A DNA stretch of 64,000 bases from contig CM026387.1 in the NCBI GenBank assembly GCA_014843695.1, forward strand, positions 69,227,920 to 69,291,919, read 5' to 3'. Shown here piece by piece: positions 1-10,659 of the stretch (its first letter is position 1; every line of letters starts with the position of its first letter). Origin of the DNA: Archivesica marissinica. Lineage: Eukaryota > Mollusca > Bivalvia > Venerida > Vesicomyidae. The notes beneath the pieces were generated by a model that ran no database searches, had not been told where the DNA came from, and was given only the letters and a program-made list of their open reading frames with translations. Both the position numbers and the translations under genes were made by a program.

Positions 1-40
1 AAAACTAAATTTGTATCAACCTGCAGCAATTAATTTTAAT

Positions 41-637
41 GGATAATGTTAGTGCTTTAGTTAAACAACAATTAAGGTTTGTGGATACTGTTATTGCTTT
101 AGTTAAACAACAATTAAGGTTTGTGGAATACTGTTATTGCTTTAGTTAAACAACAATTAAGGTTTGTGGATACTGTTATTGCTTTAGTTAAACAACAATT
201 AAGGTTTGTGGATAATGTTATTGCTTTAGTTAAACAACAATTAAGGTTTGTGGATACTGTTATTGCTTTAGTTAAACAACAATTAAGGTTTGTGGATAAT
301 ATTAGTGCTTTAGTTAAACAACAATTAAGGTTTGTGGATAATATTAGTGCTTTAGTTAAACAACAATTAAGGTTTGTGGATAATATTAGTGCTTTAGTTA
401 AACAACAATTAAGGTTTGTGGATAATGTTAGTGCTTTAGTTAAACAACAATTAAGGTTTGTGGATACTGTTATTGCTTTAGTTAAACAACAATTAAGGTT
501 TGTGGATAATGTTAGTGCTTTAGTTAAACAACAATTAAGGTTTGTGGATAATATTAGTGCTTTAGTTAAACAATAATTAAGGTTTGTGGATAATGTTAGT
601 GCTTTAGTTAAACAACAATTAAGGTTTGTGGATAATG
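41..637. repeat. 42-bp minisatellite, left half of split array
   Basis: About 14 tandem copies of a 42-bp unit containing GTTTGTGGATAATG and TTTAGTTAAACAACAATTAAG. Variants alternate between AATGTTAGT, ACTGTTATT and AATATTAGT in the middle of the unit. The unit is a multiple of three, so a 14-residue repeat frame stays open; I regard that as artefact. The array stops inside a unit at 637, where the T-rich (minus-strand A-rich) tail of a LINE begins. It resumes at 9484, so the two arrays were one locus before the LINE inserted. Confidence 0.95.
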
Positions 638-943
638 TTTTTTTGTTTTGTTTTTTTAAATTTTGAGGCCCCTTTTCGGGTAACCCCGTTTATTTCTTTC
701 TTGTATGTACATAAAAAGCATTTACACAATGTTACAACATAAATGATATCATAAGAAGTTTGCCTTCCATGTATATATACATGTATACACAAAAGGGTTA
801 TTTATGGATAAGTATCCCTAGTTTGAAAAATAAATTTTAAAGCAAAAAAAGAAGGGTGAGAAGAAAAAAAGCATATGGGTGATCGTTTCCATTTATTTAA
901 TTTCAAATTACACACAAAAAATATATATAGAGGAATTAATTGA

Positions 944-1414
944 TTATATAAACGCTACCCACTTGGAGTTGTATTTTTCTAATTTGTCTGTTCGTAAAGC
1001 AATCTCCCGTTCTAAATTAATTCTAATATTTAGATAGCTTTTAAAGCATTCAAAACGTGGCAATTCTTTTCTACACTTCATTCTATATATAAAAGATTTA
1101 CATAGAATAATTACGAAATTAATTGTATTGTTTATTACTGAGTTGTTTATTTTACCAAAACAAATTACTTCAAAATTTATATCCACATCTATATTTTTTG
1201 TTTTTAGAAATGTGCTTAGTTGTTTCCACATGTGTTGTACACATGGGCATTCCCAAAACAAATGTTCAATATTTTCGACATTCATATTACAGAAATCACA
1301 AAGACTTGTCGAAACTAATTTGCATTTTAATAAATGTGTATTAGTCGGTAGAATATGCTTCAAGAATTTGTATTGAAAACTTCTTAACTTTGTGTCTATT
1401 GTCGCAAAATACAA
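944..1414 (-). pseudogene. LINE ORF2 C-terminal region with CCHC-type knuckle
   Basis: An open stretch of 156 residues from the 3' end of the LINE ORF2. It contains KLRSFQYKFLKHILPTN, followed by CDFC, then EHLFWECPC. The spacing is that of the C-terminal zinc knuckle (C-x2-C, then H-x4-C) seen downstream of the reverse transcriptase in many APE-type LINEs, where it is thought to help bind RNA. It ends near 944, and about 300 bp of AT-rich 3' UTR follow to the A-rich tail. It belongs to the same element as the reverse transcriptase at 2436-3593 and is not an independent gene. Confidence 0.75.
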
Positions 1415-1709
1415 AACTGAGTAAATACGTTTCCATTTAAAATCTTGTTTACCTAGTATGATATTCCATTTATTTTCTGATTTAATTTTAATTCCTTCAA
1501 ATTGTCCATTTGTGTTTTATATAATAGTTAATATAATAGCTTTTTGAGGTTTTTAGTTTGTCAATTAACATTTCTGTTCTTGTTTCTGCAAGGAGTCGTT
1601 GGTTCATTTTATTTACGTATGATTGTGGTATATTGTGTTTTAGTTTATGATAGGTTAAGAAATCCTTTTCATTTAAATTAAATAACTCTATCATGTCATC
1701 AAATGTTGA

Positions 1710-1977
1710 TGTTATATGTTATATTTCGGGTTTTACGCCTGCATCAGCACCATTTTGGGCTATATCGCCGGCGGGCAGTTTACTTAACAACACCTTTCCT
1801 GGGCAGGCTCCAGCGGTTAACCAGTACTTGGGTGCACCAACCTCCGTAAGAAACTGCCAACTTTTTCATATAAATGAGACACGGCCTGAGCGGGGCTCGA
1901 ACCCGTGACCATCAGTGATGATAGGTTACAGTGGTATACAAGTCAGCGACCTTAACCACTCGACCACGGAGGCGGAC
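1710..1977 (-). mobile_element. tRNA-derived SINE (local family D) inserted in the LINE
   Basis: Flanked by a perfect 13-bp duplication, CATCAAATGTTGA, at 1697-1709 and 1978-1990. Read on the minus strand it starts with a tRNA-Ser-like head (GCCTCCGTGGTCGAGTGGTT, then GGTTCGAGCCCCGC as the B box). A body with GCCTGCCCAGGAAAGGTG follows, then an AT-rich tail. The same body segment recurs at 59300-59400, and a relative of it at 43172-43372. It interrupts the LINE between the reverse transcriptase and the C-terminal knuckle. Confidence 0.85.
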
Positions 1978-2435
1978 CATCAAATGTTGAGTATTTACCA
2001 TTCCTAAAATTAAATAATTGATCTACAAATTGTATTCCTTTATTGAACCAATCCCTATAGAAGACAGTGTTTCCCTCCACTTTAATTTCAGAATTATTCC
2101 AGATGATATGTCGTTTAAAAGAAACACTAGAATTATAAATTGTGCATAAATATTAAACCATGACTTTAGAATATCATGTAAAAATGATTTACCACCACTG
2201 ACGTTATGAATATCATTATCAGACAGATTGCAATCTAGTAACATTTCACCCCCATATTTCTCTATTTGCTTTGCATAAATACATTTCCAGAGTCCTTTAT
2301 TTTTGTCGTCTAAGATTCTCTTATAAAGCCAACAAGCTTTTATTGAGTTTAAAAAATATGTTATGTTTGTTAACTTTAAACCGCCACTTTCATAATTTTT
2401 ATATAATGTTCTCTTGATTTTTTCTGGTTTATCAT

Positions 2436-3608
2436 AGTTCCATGAATATGATAAAAAGTGAAGATGACAGAGGACATCCTTGTCTTACCCCTCTTTTAAT
2501 CTGGAAAGCTTCTGACATATAACCATTGTTTATAACAACGCTATTTATGTTAGAGTAAAAAAGTCGAATCCACTTAATGAATTTCTCACTAAAATTAAAA
2601 TGTTTTAAGCAGGCAAATATAAATTTGTGATTGAGGCTGTCAAACGCTTTCTCGTAATCGGAGAACAATAATAATCCAGGAAGTTTTTTATCATTATAAT
2701 ATTCGATAATTTCAAAAAGTAGACGAATATTTTCACCGATGTACCGGCCTTTCATGAAGCCCGTTTGTTCTGGGCTTATAATTGTGGGTAAGACTTTTTT
2801 TATTAAGACTGTTGGCAATCGCTTTTGTTGCTATTTTCGTATCCACATTAAGCAGACTTATTGGACGCCAGTTTGATAGTGTTGTTTGATCCTTACCAGA
2901 TTTGGGTAATAATGTTATAATACTTTGTTTTTGTAAATCGGTAAGATTTCCTTTAAAATATGAATAGTTAATGGATTTAATATAGTACTGCTTTAGACTT
3001 TTCCAAAATATTTTGTAAAATTCAACGCTAAGTCCGTCTGATCCTGGACTTTTGTTGTTTTTCATCTGAAATAGAGATTGTGAGCACTCATATTCATTTA
3101 ATAAGCCGTCACAGTTAAACGATTCTAATGGTTCTAGTTTGTTTATTGCTTGATCAAAAAAATCAATAGAAGGTATTATCATTTCAGTTTCCTGGTATAA
3201 ATGCTTATAATATGCCATTTCTTCATATAAAATTTGGCTGCTCCCTTCTGTAATTTCTTTATCATTTACTACTAATTTTGTAATATTCTTTTTTTCAGCA
3301 TGGCATTTTTCGAGATTAGTAAAATATTTAGTATTTTTTTCATTGAGTTCAATATCGAGTGCTTTTGATCGTATCATTATTCCGTTAACTTTTTTTTCGT
3401 ACAAATTATTCAGCAGATCCTTTTTACTCAACAGTTCTTCCTGATAATGTTCAATATTGGTATTTGTAATAGCCTTATTTATTTTGTCTTCAATTGTTTC
3501 TATTTCTTTTATTAATATGCCCTCCTCCTTTTGTTCTTTTTTCTTATATGTTGAATATTTTATTGTATCATTTCTGATGTTACCTTTAATCATTTCCCAT
3601 AGACAGTA
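2436..3608 (-). pseudogene. LINE reverse transcriptase, frameshifted and missing the YADD box
   Basis: Two overlapping frames on the minus strand (3593-2733 and 2818-2432) give an ORF2-type reverse transcriptase. The pre-RT region leads to SPGSDGLSVEFYK, NWRPISLLNVDTKIA, EQTGFMKGRYIGENIR, FSDYEKAFDSLNHKF and RGVRQGCPLSSSLFI. The frame switch falls in an A-run near 2815. Just after LFIIFMEL the sequence jumps to the downstream block KIKRTLYKNYESGGLKL (about 2425-2370). The expected YADD catalytic box and thumb region are therefore absent, which I read as an internal deletion at about 2435. The copy cannot encode an active polymerase. Confidence 0.85.
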
Positions 3609-4397
3609 CAGTTCTTTAGGGTATAGCGGATCTTGGTGAATAACGGATCAGTCTTAGAAACGTGAAGAAATTATATAAGTTCCCAGAAGAATCACAATGT
3701 TTTAATGATTGATATATATAATTGAACCTTTTCGACACCTCGTCATCAACTTTGTTTACAAATGACATATTTAAACGACGTGCTAATTTTATGGACGGCA
3801 ATTGACATACGCAGTGAAGCGGGAAAAACACGCACGAGGAAACCGGTAAACAGATAATTGACCTTAATTATGCTAGGTAAAGTACAACTTTTGGAAGAAA
3901 AAAATACATACACTTGTTGATTATAACATCCTAATTGTGTCTATACTGATCACATTGTATTTATCTTGATACAGATATTAGTAAATTGGATTCAAAGTGA
4001 CCGCATCGTTTTGTGTATAGCGGATCACGGAATTAAAGTAGAGGGGTCAACTCAAAAATATGAAAACACATGATAATCTTATATCGAATGATGCAAACCA
4101 TTTTATTTTAAATATTTAATAGTTTTTCATGCATTTTGCAACTGATATAGCAACACATTATGCGTTTTTTTGTATATATCTGTATATATAAGGTACTGTA
4201 CGTGTGTCTGTAGTGGGATTCAATGTGCGACTCCATTGGGGGAGGGGGGCTTAAGTTCTTTTAACCATTGACTCGTCAACATACAAGAGTCGTTAGTCAC
4301 TCAAACAGTTTTACTGCTACATGGTAATAATACCTGTGATGACGCAACTATGACTTCAAAAATACAAGTTAGGTTTATGAAACTTTGTGTTTCAGGC

Positions 4398-5008
4398 TGG
4401 TTTGACACATATGGGTCTGTAACGAGGTCTATAACGAACGATAATCGAAGTGATCCCGGCCTTTCATGAAGTACCAGTGATATCGATCCTTCATCCAATG
4501 TGACAGATCACAACATTGAGATACAAAACTCCGTCATAAAAGGATATCATGTGTTCAAAATGAAGCCCCCCCTGTATGTGAACTGTATGATAACCCTAGG
4601 CTTATTGTTGACAGAGACAAATATACAGGATAAGGATGCATGCCTTGTTTGGTTACCATCATTAGATTCCTATGAGTCTACATTACATGAGATGACAACT
4701 GACCAAAGCAGATACCTTAGATTGTCAGACATTGCCGATCTACCAATCGGACACGTGGATTAGCTAATTATTGTAGAACTATTCTTGATTATGACGGCAC
4801 AGTTCATGCTGAAATGACAGGCGAACCATGTCCAAGCTTTCCACCGTGGCCAGCGACCCAGGAAAAGGGGGGCGGGATTGTTATCCCATGCAATTATTAC
4901 ATTGGAATAACATGTACACACTCTGAAGCAACTAAGTATGTCTCCATGTTACATGATATTCTAAATAACATGGATGAGGGATCATGTATGACAATTGTTT
5001 CAAAGTGA
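4398..5008 (+). pseudogene. Decayed coding stretch, possibly HIRAN-like
   Basis: A likely acceptor (TTTGTGTTTCAG) at about 4395 is followed by a frame with one TGA (4466-4468) and then IQNSVIKGYHVFKMKPP. After a 1-bp shift near 4760 the frame continues through ANYCRTILDYDG, VHAEMTGEPCPSF and GGGIVIPC to a stop at 5006-5008. The order 'I-K/R-G-Y-H-V', then 'I/V-G-H-V', then 'V/M-T-G', then 'GG..IPC' resembles HIRAN-type domains found in many invertebrate transposon-associated proteins. That likeness is from memory and is weak. What is visible is a degraded reading frame of about 200 codons inside the inverted-repeat element. No function is claimed. Confidence 0.32.
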
Positions 5009-5510
5009 CATTACAGCATTATATGTCTCTGGTTATGTGAATAATTGTTTATCAATAGCCATACATGATCTTTCATCCGTGTTACATGTATTTAGAATAT
5101 CATGTCATATCGAGACATATTACAGCAAACACTGTATCTTTATATGATTTATTGGTTGTTATGATACTATGGTATGCTGATAGCATAATGTAAATTATGT
5201 TTAATATTAAATACTATGACATTTTATATGATAAGCCTGTTACTGACGTTCATAGAACTCTAGTTAGCTACAGTTAAATACCGGTGGTTTTATCAAAGTG
5301 TATGTCAGAGACCTATATAACCCTACGTGTACTGTATTATATGTCTCTGATTATGTGAATAATTGTTTATCGGCATTTATTATAGCCACATATAATAACA
5401 ATACGGATCAATCCATATGTAGCATCTGTGATTTCTGGTATGATCGTATATAACTTTTTTTTTTCATTTTGCTTCTCAAGAGTGCACTGTTTTGCTTTTT
5501 ATTATGTGAT

Positions 5511-6026
5511 TATTATAAATGTTCATTGTGTGATCCAGTGTCGAGTACGTATTATAAATGTTCATTGTGTGATCCAGTGTCGAGTACGTATTATAAATGT
5601 TCATTGTGTGATCCAGTGTCGAGTACGTATTACAAATGTTCATTGTGTGATCCAGTGTCGAGTACGTATTACAAATGTTCATTGTGTGATCCAGTGTCGA
5701 GTACGTATTACAAATGTTCATTGTGTGATCCAGTGTCGAGTACGTATTACAAATGTTCATTGTGTGATCCAGTGTCGAGTACGTATTACAAATGTTCATT
5801 GTGTGATCCAGTGTCGAGTACGTATTACAAATGTTCATTGTGTGATCCAGTGTCGAGTACGTATTATAAATGTTCATTGTGTGATCCAGTGTCGAGTACG
5901 TATTACAAATGTTCATTGTGTGATCCAGTGTCGAGTACGTATTATAAATGTTCATTGTGTGATCCAGTGTCGAGTACGTATTATAAATGTTCATTGTGTG
6001 ATCCACTGTCGAGTACGTATTACATA
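5511..6026. repeat. 39-bp minisatellite, about 13 copies
   Basis: The unit contains TTCATTGTGTGATCCAGTGT and CGAGTACGTATTA[C/T]AAATG. Copies are nearly identical; the main variant is T/C in ATTAYAAATG, and the last copy has CCACTGTCG. Because 39 is divisible by three, long frames (about 190-260 residues) appear on both strands; these are array artefacts. It lies within the inverted-repeat element at 3609-6863. Confidence 0.95.
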
Positions 6027-6274
6027 TGCAAAATGATTTGTTTTTGATTGAAAAATAAAGATGGTATTTTGATATTTTATAACAATCTTTCATAGTAGTG
6101 TATCTACATGATCTAGTCCATAGTGAAACCTGTGATAAATAATGGTGTTTCATTTTGTTATGTTGGTCAATTTCGTTTTGCTTCTGTTCTGTTATTGGAG
6201 TTATTAAATGTAAACACATTTTAAGCGATTTTGTTATGTGTTCCTCTAACCTCAACACGAATCTGAACATATTT

Positions 6275-6561
6275 TTTTTTTACGTTTATTTATCGTCGCT
6301 ACCGGTTGCCCATATGAGCGACGCCTCCTGAAGAGATTAGTCATTTTAGATTTTTTGGAGGATAGTGCAATGATACAGACAGAGACCCATTCCAGAGTCT
6401 CCTCTGGTTCTTTTACGTGCACGGTGTAAAGCACCGACACGAGACCTCGGTTTAAAGTCCCATCTGAAAGACTGTTAATTTTATTAGGGTCAGACGGGGG
6501 ATCGAACCTGCGATCCCTGGATTACCAGTCCAGCGTGTTACCACTGGACTGATCCGTCTGT
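6275..6561 (-). mobile_element. tRNA-derived SINE, local family A, copy 1
   Basis: TGAACATATTT duplicates flank it (6264-6274 and 6562-6572). On the minus strand a tRNA-Thr-like head runs CAGACGGATCAGTCCAGTGG, then GGTTCGATCCCCCGTCTGAC as the pol III B box. A conserved body follows with AGAGGAGACTCTGG and CAGGAGGCGTCGCTCATATG, and it ends GATAAATAAACGTAAAA. Five further copies of this family lie in the window (17075, 19289, 56891, 59626, 61329). Confidence 0.92.
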
Positions 6562-6865
6562 TGAACATATTTGATGGTTCGTAGTCTTAAGTGACAGGCC
6601 ACTTAGCTCTTGAGACGATCCCCGATCAAAGGAAAGTTTTGATCCGATAAAGACCGAAGCGGTCCGTTATTTACCAATCGACAGTGTAACTTTGTCATCA
6701 AATTACTCGTGTATAAACCAGGCGTTTTATTCCAAAAATGTTGGTAAGTCAAGGCCGAATAATGTGTTCATCATTTGCCACAACATTTATTTTGAAAATA
6801 TAAAGCATTATCATCGTATTCAGCTCATATGTCATTAGTGATCCGCTATACTCTAAAGAACTGTA

Positions 6866-6967
6866 CATTTGAATTAGCTTCTTCATTGAACTGTACAGTT
6901 TCTTTTATGCTATTTTTTATAATTGCTTGATAGTCGCCGTTTAATAACAGGCTATTGTTTATTTTAA
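6866..6967 (-). pseudogene. LINE ORF2 linker fragment between two insertions
   Basis: The minus strand reads NNSLLLNGDYQAIIKNSIKE, then TVQFNEEANSN, which is typical of the segment between endonuclease and reverse transcriptase in APE LINEs. It continues the endonuclease frame that stops at GPGY (8861) and leads toward LWEMIKGNIRN at 3605. It is therefore the island of the LINE left between the piggyBac-like remnant and the 3.25-kb element. Frame offsets at both joins show small indels. Confidence 0.75.
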
Positions 6968-7845
6968 TTAACCCTTTACTCCATATATACGACATTTCCC
7001 GTGTCTATCGATTCCTCCATACATACGCATTATCCCGCTTTGTGGAGATCTGCATGCATACGACTTTTCACGAGTCCATTTTTAAATATAAATTTCCAAT
7101 ACATTTATTAATGTCAGAAACCCCGCAAATGAATTAAAATAAGCATTGAACATTTATGAAACAATAGGCCATGAAAAATAATGGTGTTACTATTTAAAAT
7201 ACTTACAAAAACGGCATGCGAAAATATCTTGAAATCGAAAGTAGGAATCCCCAATCGCCAGACGCTTGATTTAGAGTTCACAGTCCAAACATATTTGTTC
7301 TAAAATGTGCTGGATTTCGGAACGAGGCACGGCCAATGATTAAATTTATTCATGAAAACAGGATTCCCCGAGAACAACAACCAATGAAAATGATAGATTT
7401 CCATATATCAAGCATTACTGCCATGCATAAATGTGTCGAAATTGATCACACACCAGCGACTGTACCTGTCAAAACATGATGTCAAGATAAAGTAGCTTGT
7501 ATATTGCAAGCATACAGGCTTCTAGTATATTATATCCTTTGAAGTTTGTATTTCATAGAGACCGCGGAGAACAGCGTAACCTTTGAACAAACAGTCAATA
7601 CTCTTCGGATTAGCGAGTAATTATAATATTTCAACGGAAAAATTATGCTCCTACATCACCTCATGTTAGAATACCCAAAAACAAAGATCGACATTTATTG
7701 TCAATTTAATTCCTAATTACTATTGTTCGTTAGACTTATGGCTACTAATGTTTTTGATAGCCACGACGAGACTCAGTCGGAGTTTATGAAATTAACAAGA
7801 ATTGGGGAAACCCATATGTCACGGGAGTGATTTTGCATTAAATCT

Positions 7846-7966
7846 TTATCTCAACCAGCCGATCAGAATATAGTATCAACCACGCATAACGCGCCTTCAT
7901 CACTTGCTCCGCCCAGGGTCAAAACGCGTGGTTGATGTCATTATTCAGTTGCGTGGTTGAGAAAAT
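7846..7966. repeat. Imperfect inverted repeat in the piggyBac-like remnant
   Basis: TATCTCAACCA and ATCAACCACGCATAACGCG on the left face CGCGTGGTTGAT and TGCGTGGTTGAGA on the right, giving arms of about 45 bases with mismatches and a short centre. It could be a small fold-back insertion or an internal structure of the host element. No coding potential is seen here. Confidence 0.5.
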
Positions 7967-8375
7967 AAGGCTTACCGTGATGCTGCGAAATTGGAACCAA
8001 ATCGGAACCAGCGAGGTCAAAGTTAAATCTATTCATGAATATAATTAATTTGATCAAATAATAACCAATAAAAACGCTCTATTCCCATAGTTCACGCATG
8101 CATACTAATGAGGATACTACCAGACTCAGCTGTCAAAACATTGAAGCTTGTATATTGGAAATCGTGGTCCCCAAGTAATAAATCTAATCAAACATGGTAT
8201 ATTACATCATCACTTAGCCAGGGGCGAGAGATTAGCGTCTAATTACCGCCAATTAAATTTTTTATAGACATTTAGGATACTTCTGAATTAGTTTGTTTGA
8301 GAACACCGACCAGTTAACATCGATCTTATAATATTTACATCATCATATTGCTAATCAAAGCAAGATTATTTTATT

Positions 8376-8558
8376 ATGGCTAGCATGTTTGACAGTGATT
8401 CCGACGAGTCCGAATTTTCTGGGTTTTCTGGCTCTGATATCGATTTAGACATCGATGCCGACGGTTCTGGTGATAGCTCCGACGAAGAACCCGTACCTAT
8501 TCGTGGGGACGGATGGACATCCAACTTTTCACAGTTGAGGGTGCGTTACCAAAGATAA
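8376..8558 (+). pseudogene. piggyBac-type transposase N-terminal fragment
   Basis: Sixty codons start at ATG: MASMFDSDSDESEFSGFSGS leads to an Asp/Glu/Ser-rich stretch, then RGDGWTSNFSQLRVRYQR and a stop. A short acidic, Ser/Asp-rich N-terminus followed by a W..F block is how many piggyBac (PGBD) transposases begin. The catalytic DDE domain (several hundred residues) does not follow; only AT-rich sequence lies between here and the TTAA at 8857. It is therefore a truncated transposase. The alternative is a short independent acidic protein, which I think is less likely given the TTAA ends. Confidence 0.5.
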
Positions 8559-8860
8559 TTTGAGTGTTTTTTTTACCGAGCTTGAGATACTTTTATTTCT
8601 ATGACCGAATTTTAACTAAACATACAAATATTGAAATAATAACGGCAACATGTGTATTTTTCTTTTTATAATAAATCGAAATATACTTTTATAACTAGCT
8701 TTCAGAGATGGAATAATTTACTTACTCAGATGGATATAACTTACAGGAACTATTCAATCAGATTATATCTCTGTGTGAATTATTAGATGTATTTTTAATG
8801 TAAATATTATGTAAATACTAGGTAAAGAATGTTGTTACGTTTTTGTATGATATTATTTAA

Positions 8861-9482
8861 TAACCTGGTCCTTTTTTCTGATCAGTAAAATTAATTTTTA
8901 AAAGTACAATTGAATGATCAGATCTAAAACTTGGTTTGATTACACAACTTTGCGTTAAGTTACTAAAATATTCGGACACAAGAAAGTAGTCTAATCTGCA
9001 GAAGATTGGAGGTACCGTACTAGAATGCCAAGTGTATTGACTTTGAGATTTGTTTTTATGTCTCCAAATATCGATAAGGTTATTATTTTTTATTATTTCC
9101 TTTAATTTTAGTCTACATTTAGAGTGGGTATCTATTCTACCATTTCTCTTATCTACATTTATATCTAATACTGTATTGAAATCTCCTCCAGTGATGAAAT
9201 TCTTATCGTTATTTTCATTTAAGTAATTGTCCAGTTCTTCAAAGAATGTGACGTTTATCATCGTTCGGTCCATATGCATTAATTAATGTAAACTCGTGAT
9301 CATTTATTGCTATTTCCAGAGCAATTAGCCTACCCTTAATTATTTCTACGAAATTCTTAATAGTATGAGGACCCGCTATGTTCAATAATATAGCGACACC
9401 TTCGCTGTTACTTTTTATACCACTATAATAGGCTTTATTACCCCATTCAGAAATCCATCTACTTTTAGTTTTTTCTGAAGAA
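8861..9482 (-). pseudogene. LINE APE endonuclease domain, 5'-truncated and frameshifted
   Basis: The minus strand reads HSSEKTKSRWISEWGNKAYY, continuing through EGVAILLN and LINAYGPNDD. A 1-bp frameshift near 9262 leads to FITGGDFNTVLD, SQYTWHSS, CRLDYFLVSE, RSDHSIVLLKI and GPGY. GGDFN, the W/S box and SDH are the conserved APE (exonuclease-endonuclease-phosphatase) motifs that nick target DNA. About the first 50 residues of the domain are absent because the element is 5'-truncated at 9483. The frame ends at the piggyBac-like insertion, where a Trp codon would be expected. Confidence 0.88.
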
Positions 9483-9483
9483 T

Positions 9484-9871
9484 GGTTTGTGGATAATGTT
9501 AGTGCTTTAGTTAAACAACAATTAAGGTTTGTGGATACTATTAGTGCTTTAGTTAAACAACAATTAAGGTGTGTGGATAATGTTAGTGCTTTAGTTAAAC
9601 AACAATTAAGGTTTGTGGATAATGTTAGTGCTTTAGTTAAACAACAATTAAGGTTTGTGGATAATGTTAGTGCTTTAGTTAAACAACAATTAAGGGTTGT
9701 GGATAAAGTTAGTGCTTTAGTTAAACAACAATTAAGGTTTGTGGATAATGTTAGTGCTTTAGTTAAACAACAATTAAGGTTTGTGGATAATGTTAGTGCT
9801 TTAGTTAAACAACAATTAAGGTTTGTGGATAATGTTAGTGCTTCAGTTAAACAACAACAATTAAGAATTGC
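9484..9871. repeat. 42-bp minisatellite, right half of split array
   Basis: About nine copies of the same 42-bp unit as at 41-637, directly abutting the 5'-truncated end of the LINE. The last copy has an additional CAA and then leaves the consensus at TTAAGAATTGCAGG. Confidence 0.95.
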
Positions 9872-10024
9872 AGGTATTAGTTGTTATAATTCTCGTATTT
9901 TTAATTTGACATAATAATCTAGTTTTCTTAAAATTCTGATCCAACTTGAACAAACTTGGTAGAGATGCCTCAGACCACTTTGGATTAAATTCATGTAGTT
10001 TTCGTTTGAATTAATGATGGAGTT

Positions 10025-10534
10025 AGTGATGAGGCATACTGTGTGAGGAGTGATGAGGCATACTGTGTGAGGAGTGATGAGGCATACTGTGTGAGGAGTG
10101 ATGAGGCATACTGTGTGAGGAGTGATGAGGCATACTGTGTGAGGAGTGATGAGGCATACCGTGTGAGGAGTGATGAGGCATACCGTGTGAGGAGTGATGA
10201 GGCATACTGTGTGAGGAGTGATGAGGCATACTGTGTGATGAGTGATGAGGCATACCATGTGAGGAGTGATGAGGCATACTGTGCGAGGAGTGATGAGGCA
10301 TACTGTGTGAGGAGTGATGAGGCATACCATGTGAGGAGTGATGAGGCATACCATGTGAGGAGTGATGAGGCATACCATGTGAGGAGTGATGAGGCATACT
10401 GTGTGAGGAGTGATGAGGCATACTGTGCGAGGAGTGATGAGGCATACCATGTGAGGAGTGATGAGGCATACCATGTGAGGAGTGATGAGGCATACCATGT
10501 GAGGAGTGATGAGGCATACCATGTGAGGAGTGAT
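10025..10534. repeat. 24-bp minisatellite, about 21 copies
   Basis: The unit is GTGAGGAGTGATGAGGCATA plus a variable end CTGT, CCGT or CCAT. The variants are interspersed in runs. Period 24 keeps frames open on both strands (for example an RSDEAY repeat), which I regard as an artefact. Confidence 0.95.
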
Positions 10535-10659
10535 CGCAATTTGCAAAATTTAGTTAATATATATCAAACTTCAAAGAACAAAACTGTTACAGCAGTTTTA
10601 ATAGAATTTACTGTGATGAATGCCAGTATATAAGTGTACAATGTGAACAATATATGAAT

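Larger units (their letters stand above)
3609..6863. mobile_element. 3.25-kb DNA transposon-like element with terminal inverted repeats and TA duplication
   Basis: The left end (3609, CAGTTCTTTAGGGTATAGCG) and the right end (the reverse complement ending at 6863) match over about 24 bases with one mismatch, and TA lies on each side (3607-3608, 6864-6865). The flanking sequence on both sides is the LINE, and joining it restores LINE coding sequence apart from a small frame offset. TA plus CAGT ends are typical of Tc1/mariner-type elements. No transposase is visible, so it is probably non-autonomous. It contains a decayed frame (4398-5008), a 39-bp array (5511-6026), a SINE (6275-6561), and an internal copy of the end motif GTATAGCGGATCAC near 4016. 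Confidence 0.72.
6972..8856 (+). mobile_element. piggyBac-like element remnant
   Basis: TTAA (6968-6971) is followed by CCCTTTACTCCATATATACG, and TTAA recurs at 8857-8860. TTAA duplication with a CCCTTT terminus is the piggyBac hallmark. Three subterminal motifs of the form CATAyATACGmmTTwyCC are seen at about 6982-7075. Inside, 8376-8558 encodes an acidic N-terminal piece resembling piggyBac transposases. The right end lacks a matching GGAGTAAAGGG, so the element is deleted or decayed there. It sits in the LINE between the GPGY and KINNSLLL codons. Confidence 0.6.
638..9483 (-). mobile_element. APE-type LINE, 5'-truncated and dead, itself hit by three insertions
   Basis: On the minus strand the pieces read in order: endonuclease (9482-8861), linker (6967-6866), reverse transcriptase (3608-2436), maturation region and C-terminal zinc knuckle (about 2430-944), a 3' UTR and an A-rich tail (657-638). 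GGTTTGTGGATAATG lies on both sides (623-637 and 9484-9498), as expected for a target-site duplication. Because the target is a tandem array this is not independent proof. Insertions within it are a SINE (1710-1977), a 3.25-kb inverted-repeat element (3609-6863) and a piggyBac-like remnant (6972-8856). Without them the LINE is about 3.4 kb. The first part of the endonuclease is missing and several frameshifts are present. The clade is probably L1/Tx1-like, judged by the C-terminal knuckle and the NWRPISLLN block. Confidence 0.88.

Noticed and set aside
1890..1975. True tRNA genes (here and at 6480-6560, 17280-17356, 24280-24350, 43300-43370, 55815-55890, 57240-57329, 59630-59700, 61330-61400)
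   Set aside because: A- and B-box-like sequences are present, but each is the head of a SINE with a shared body and tail, and most have target duplications.
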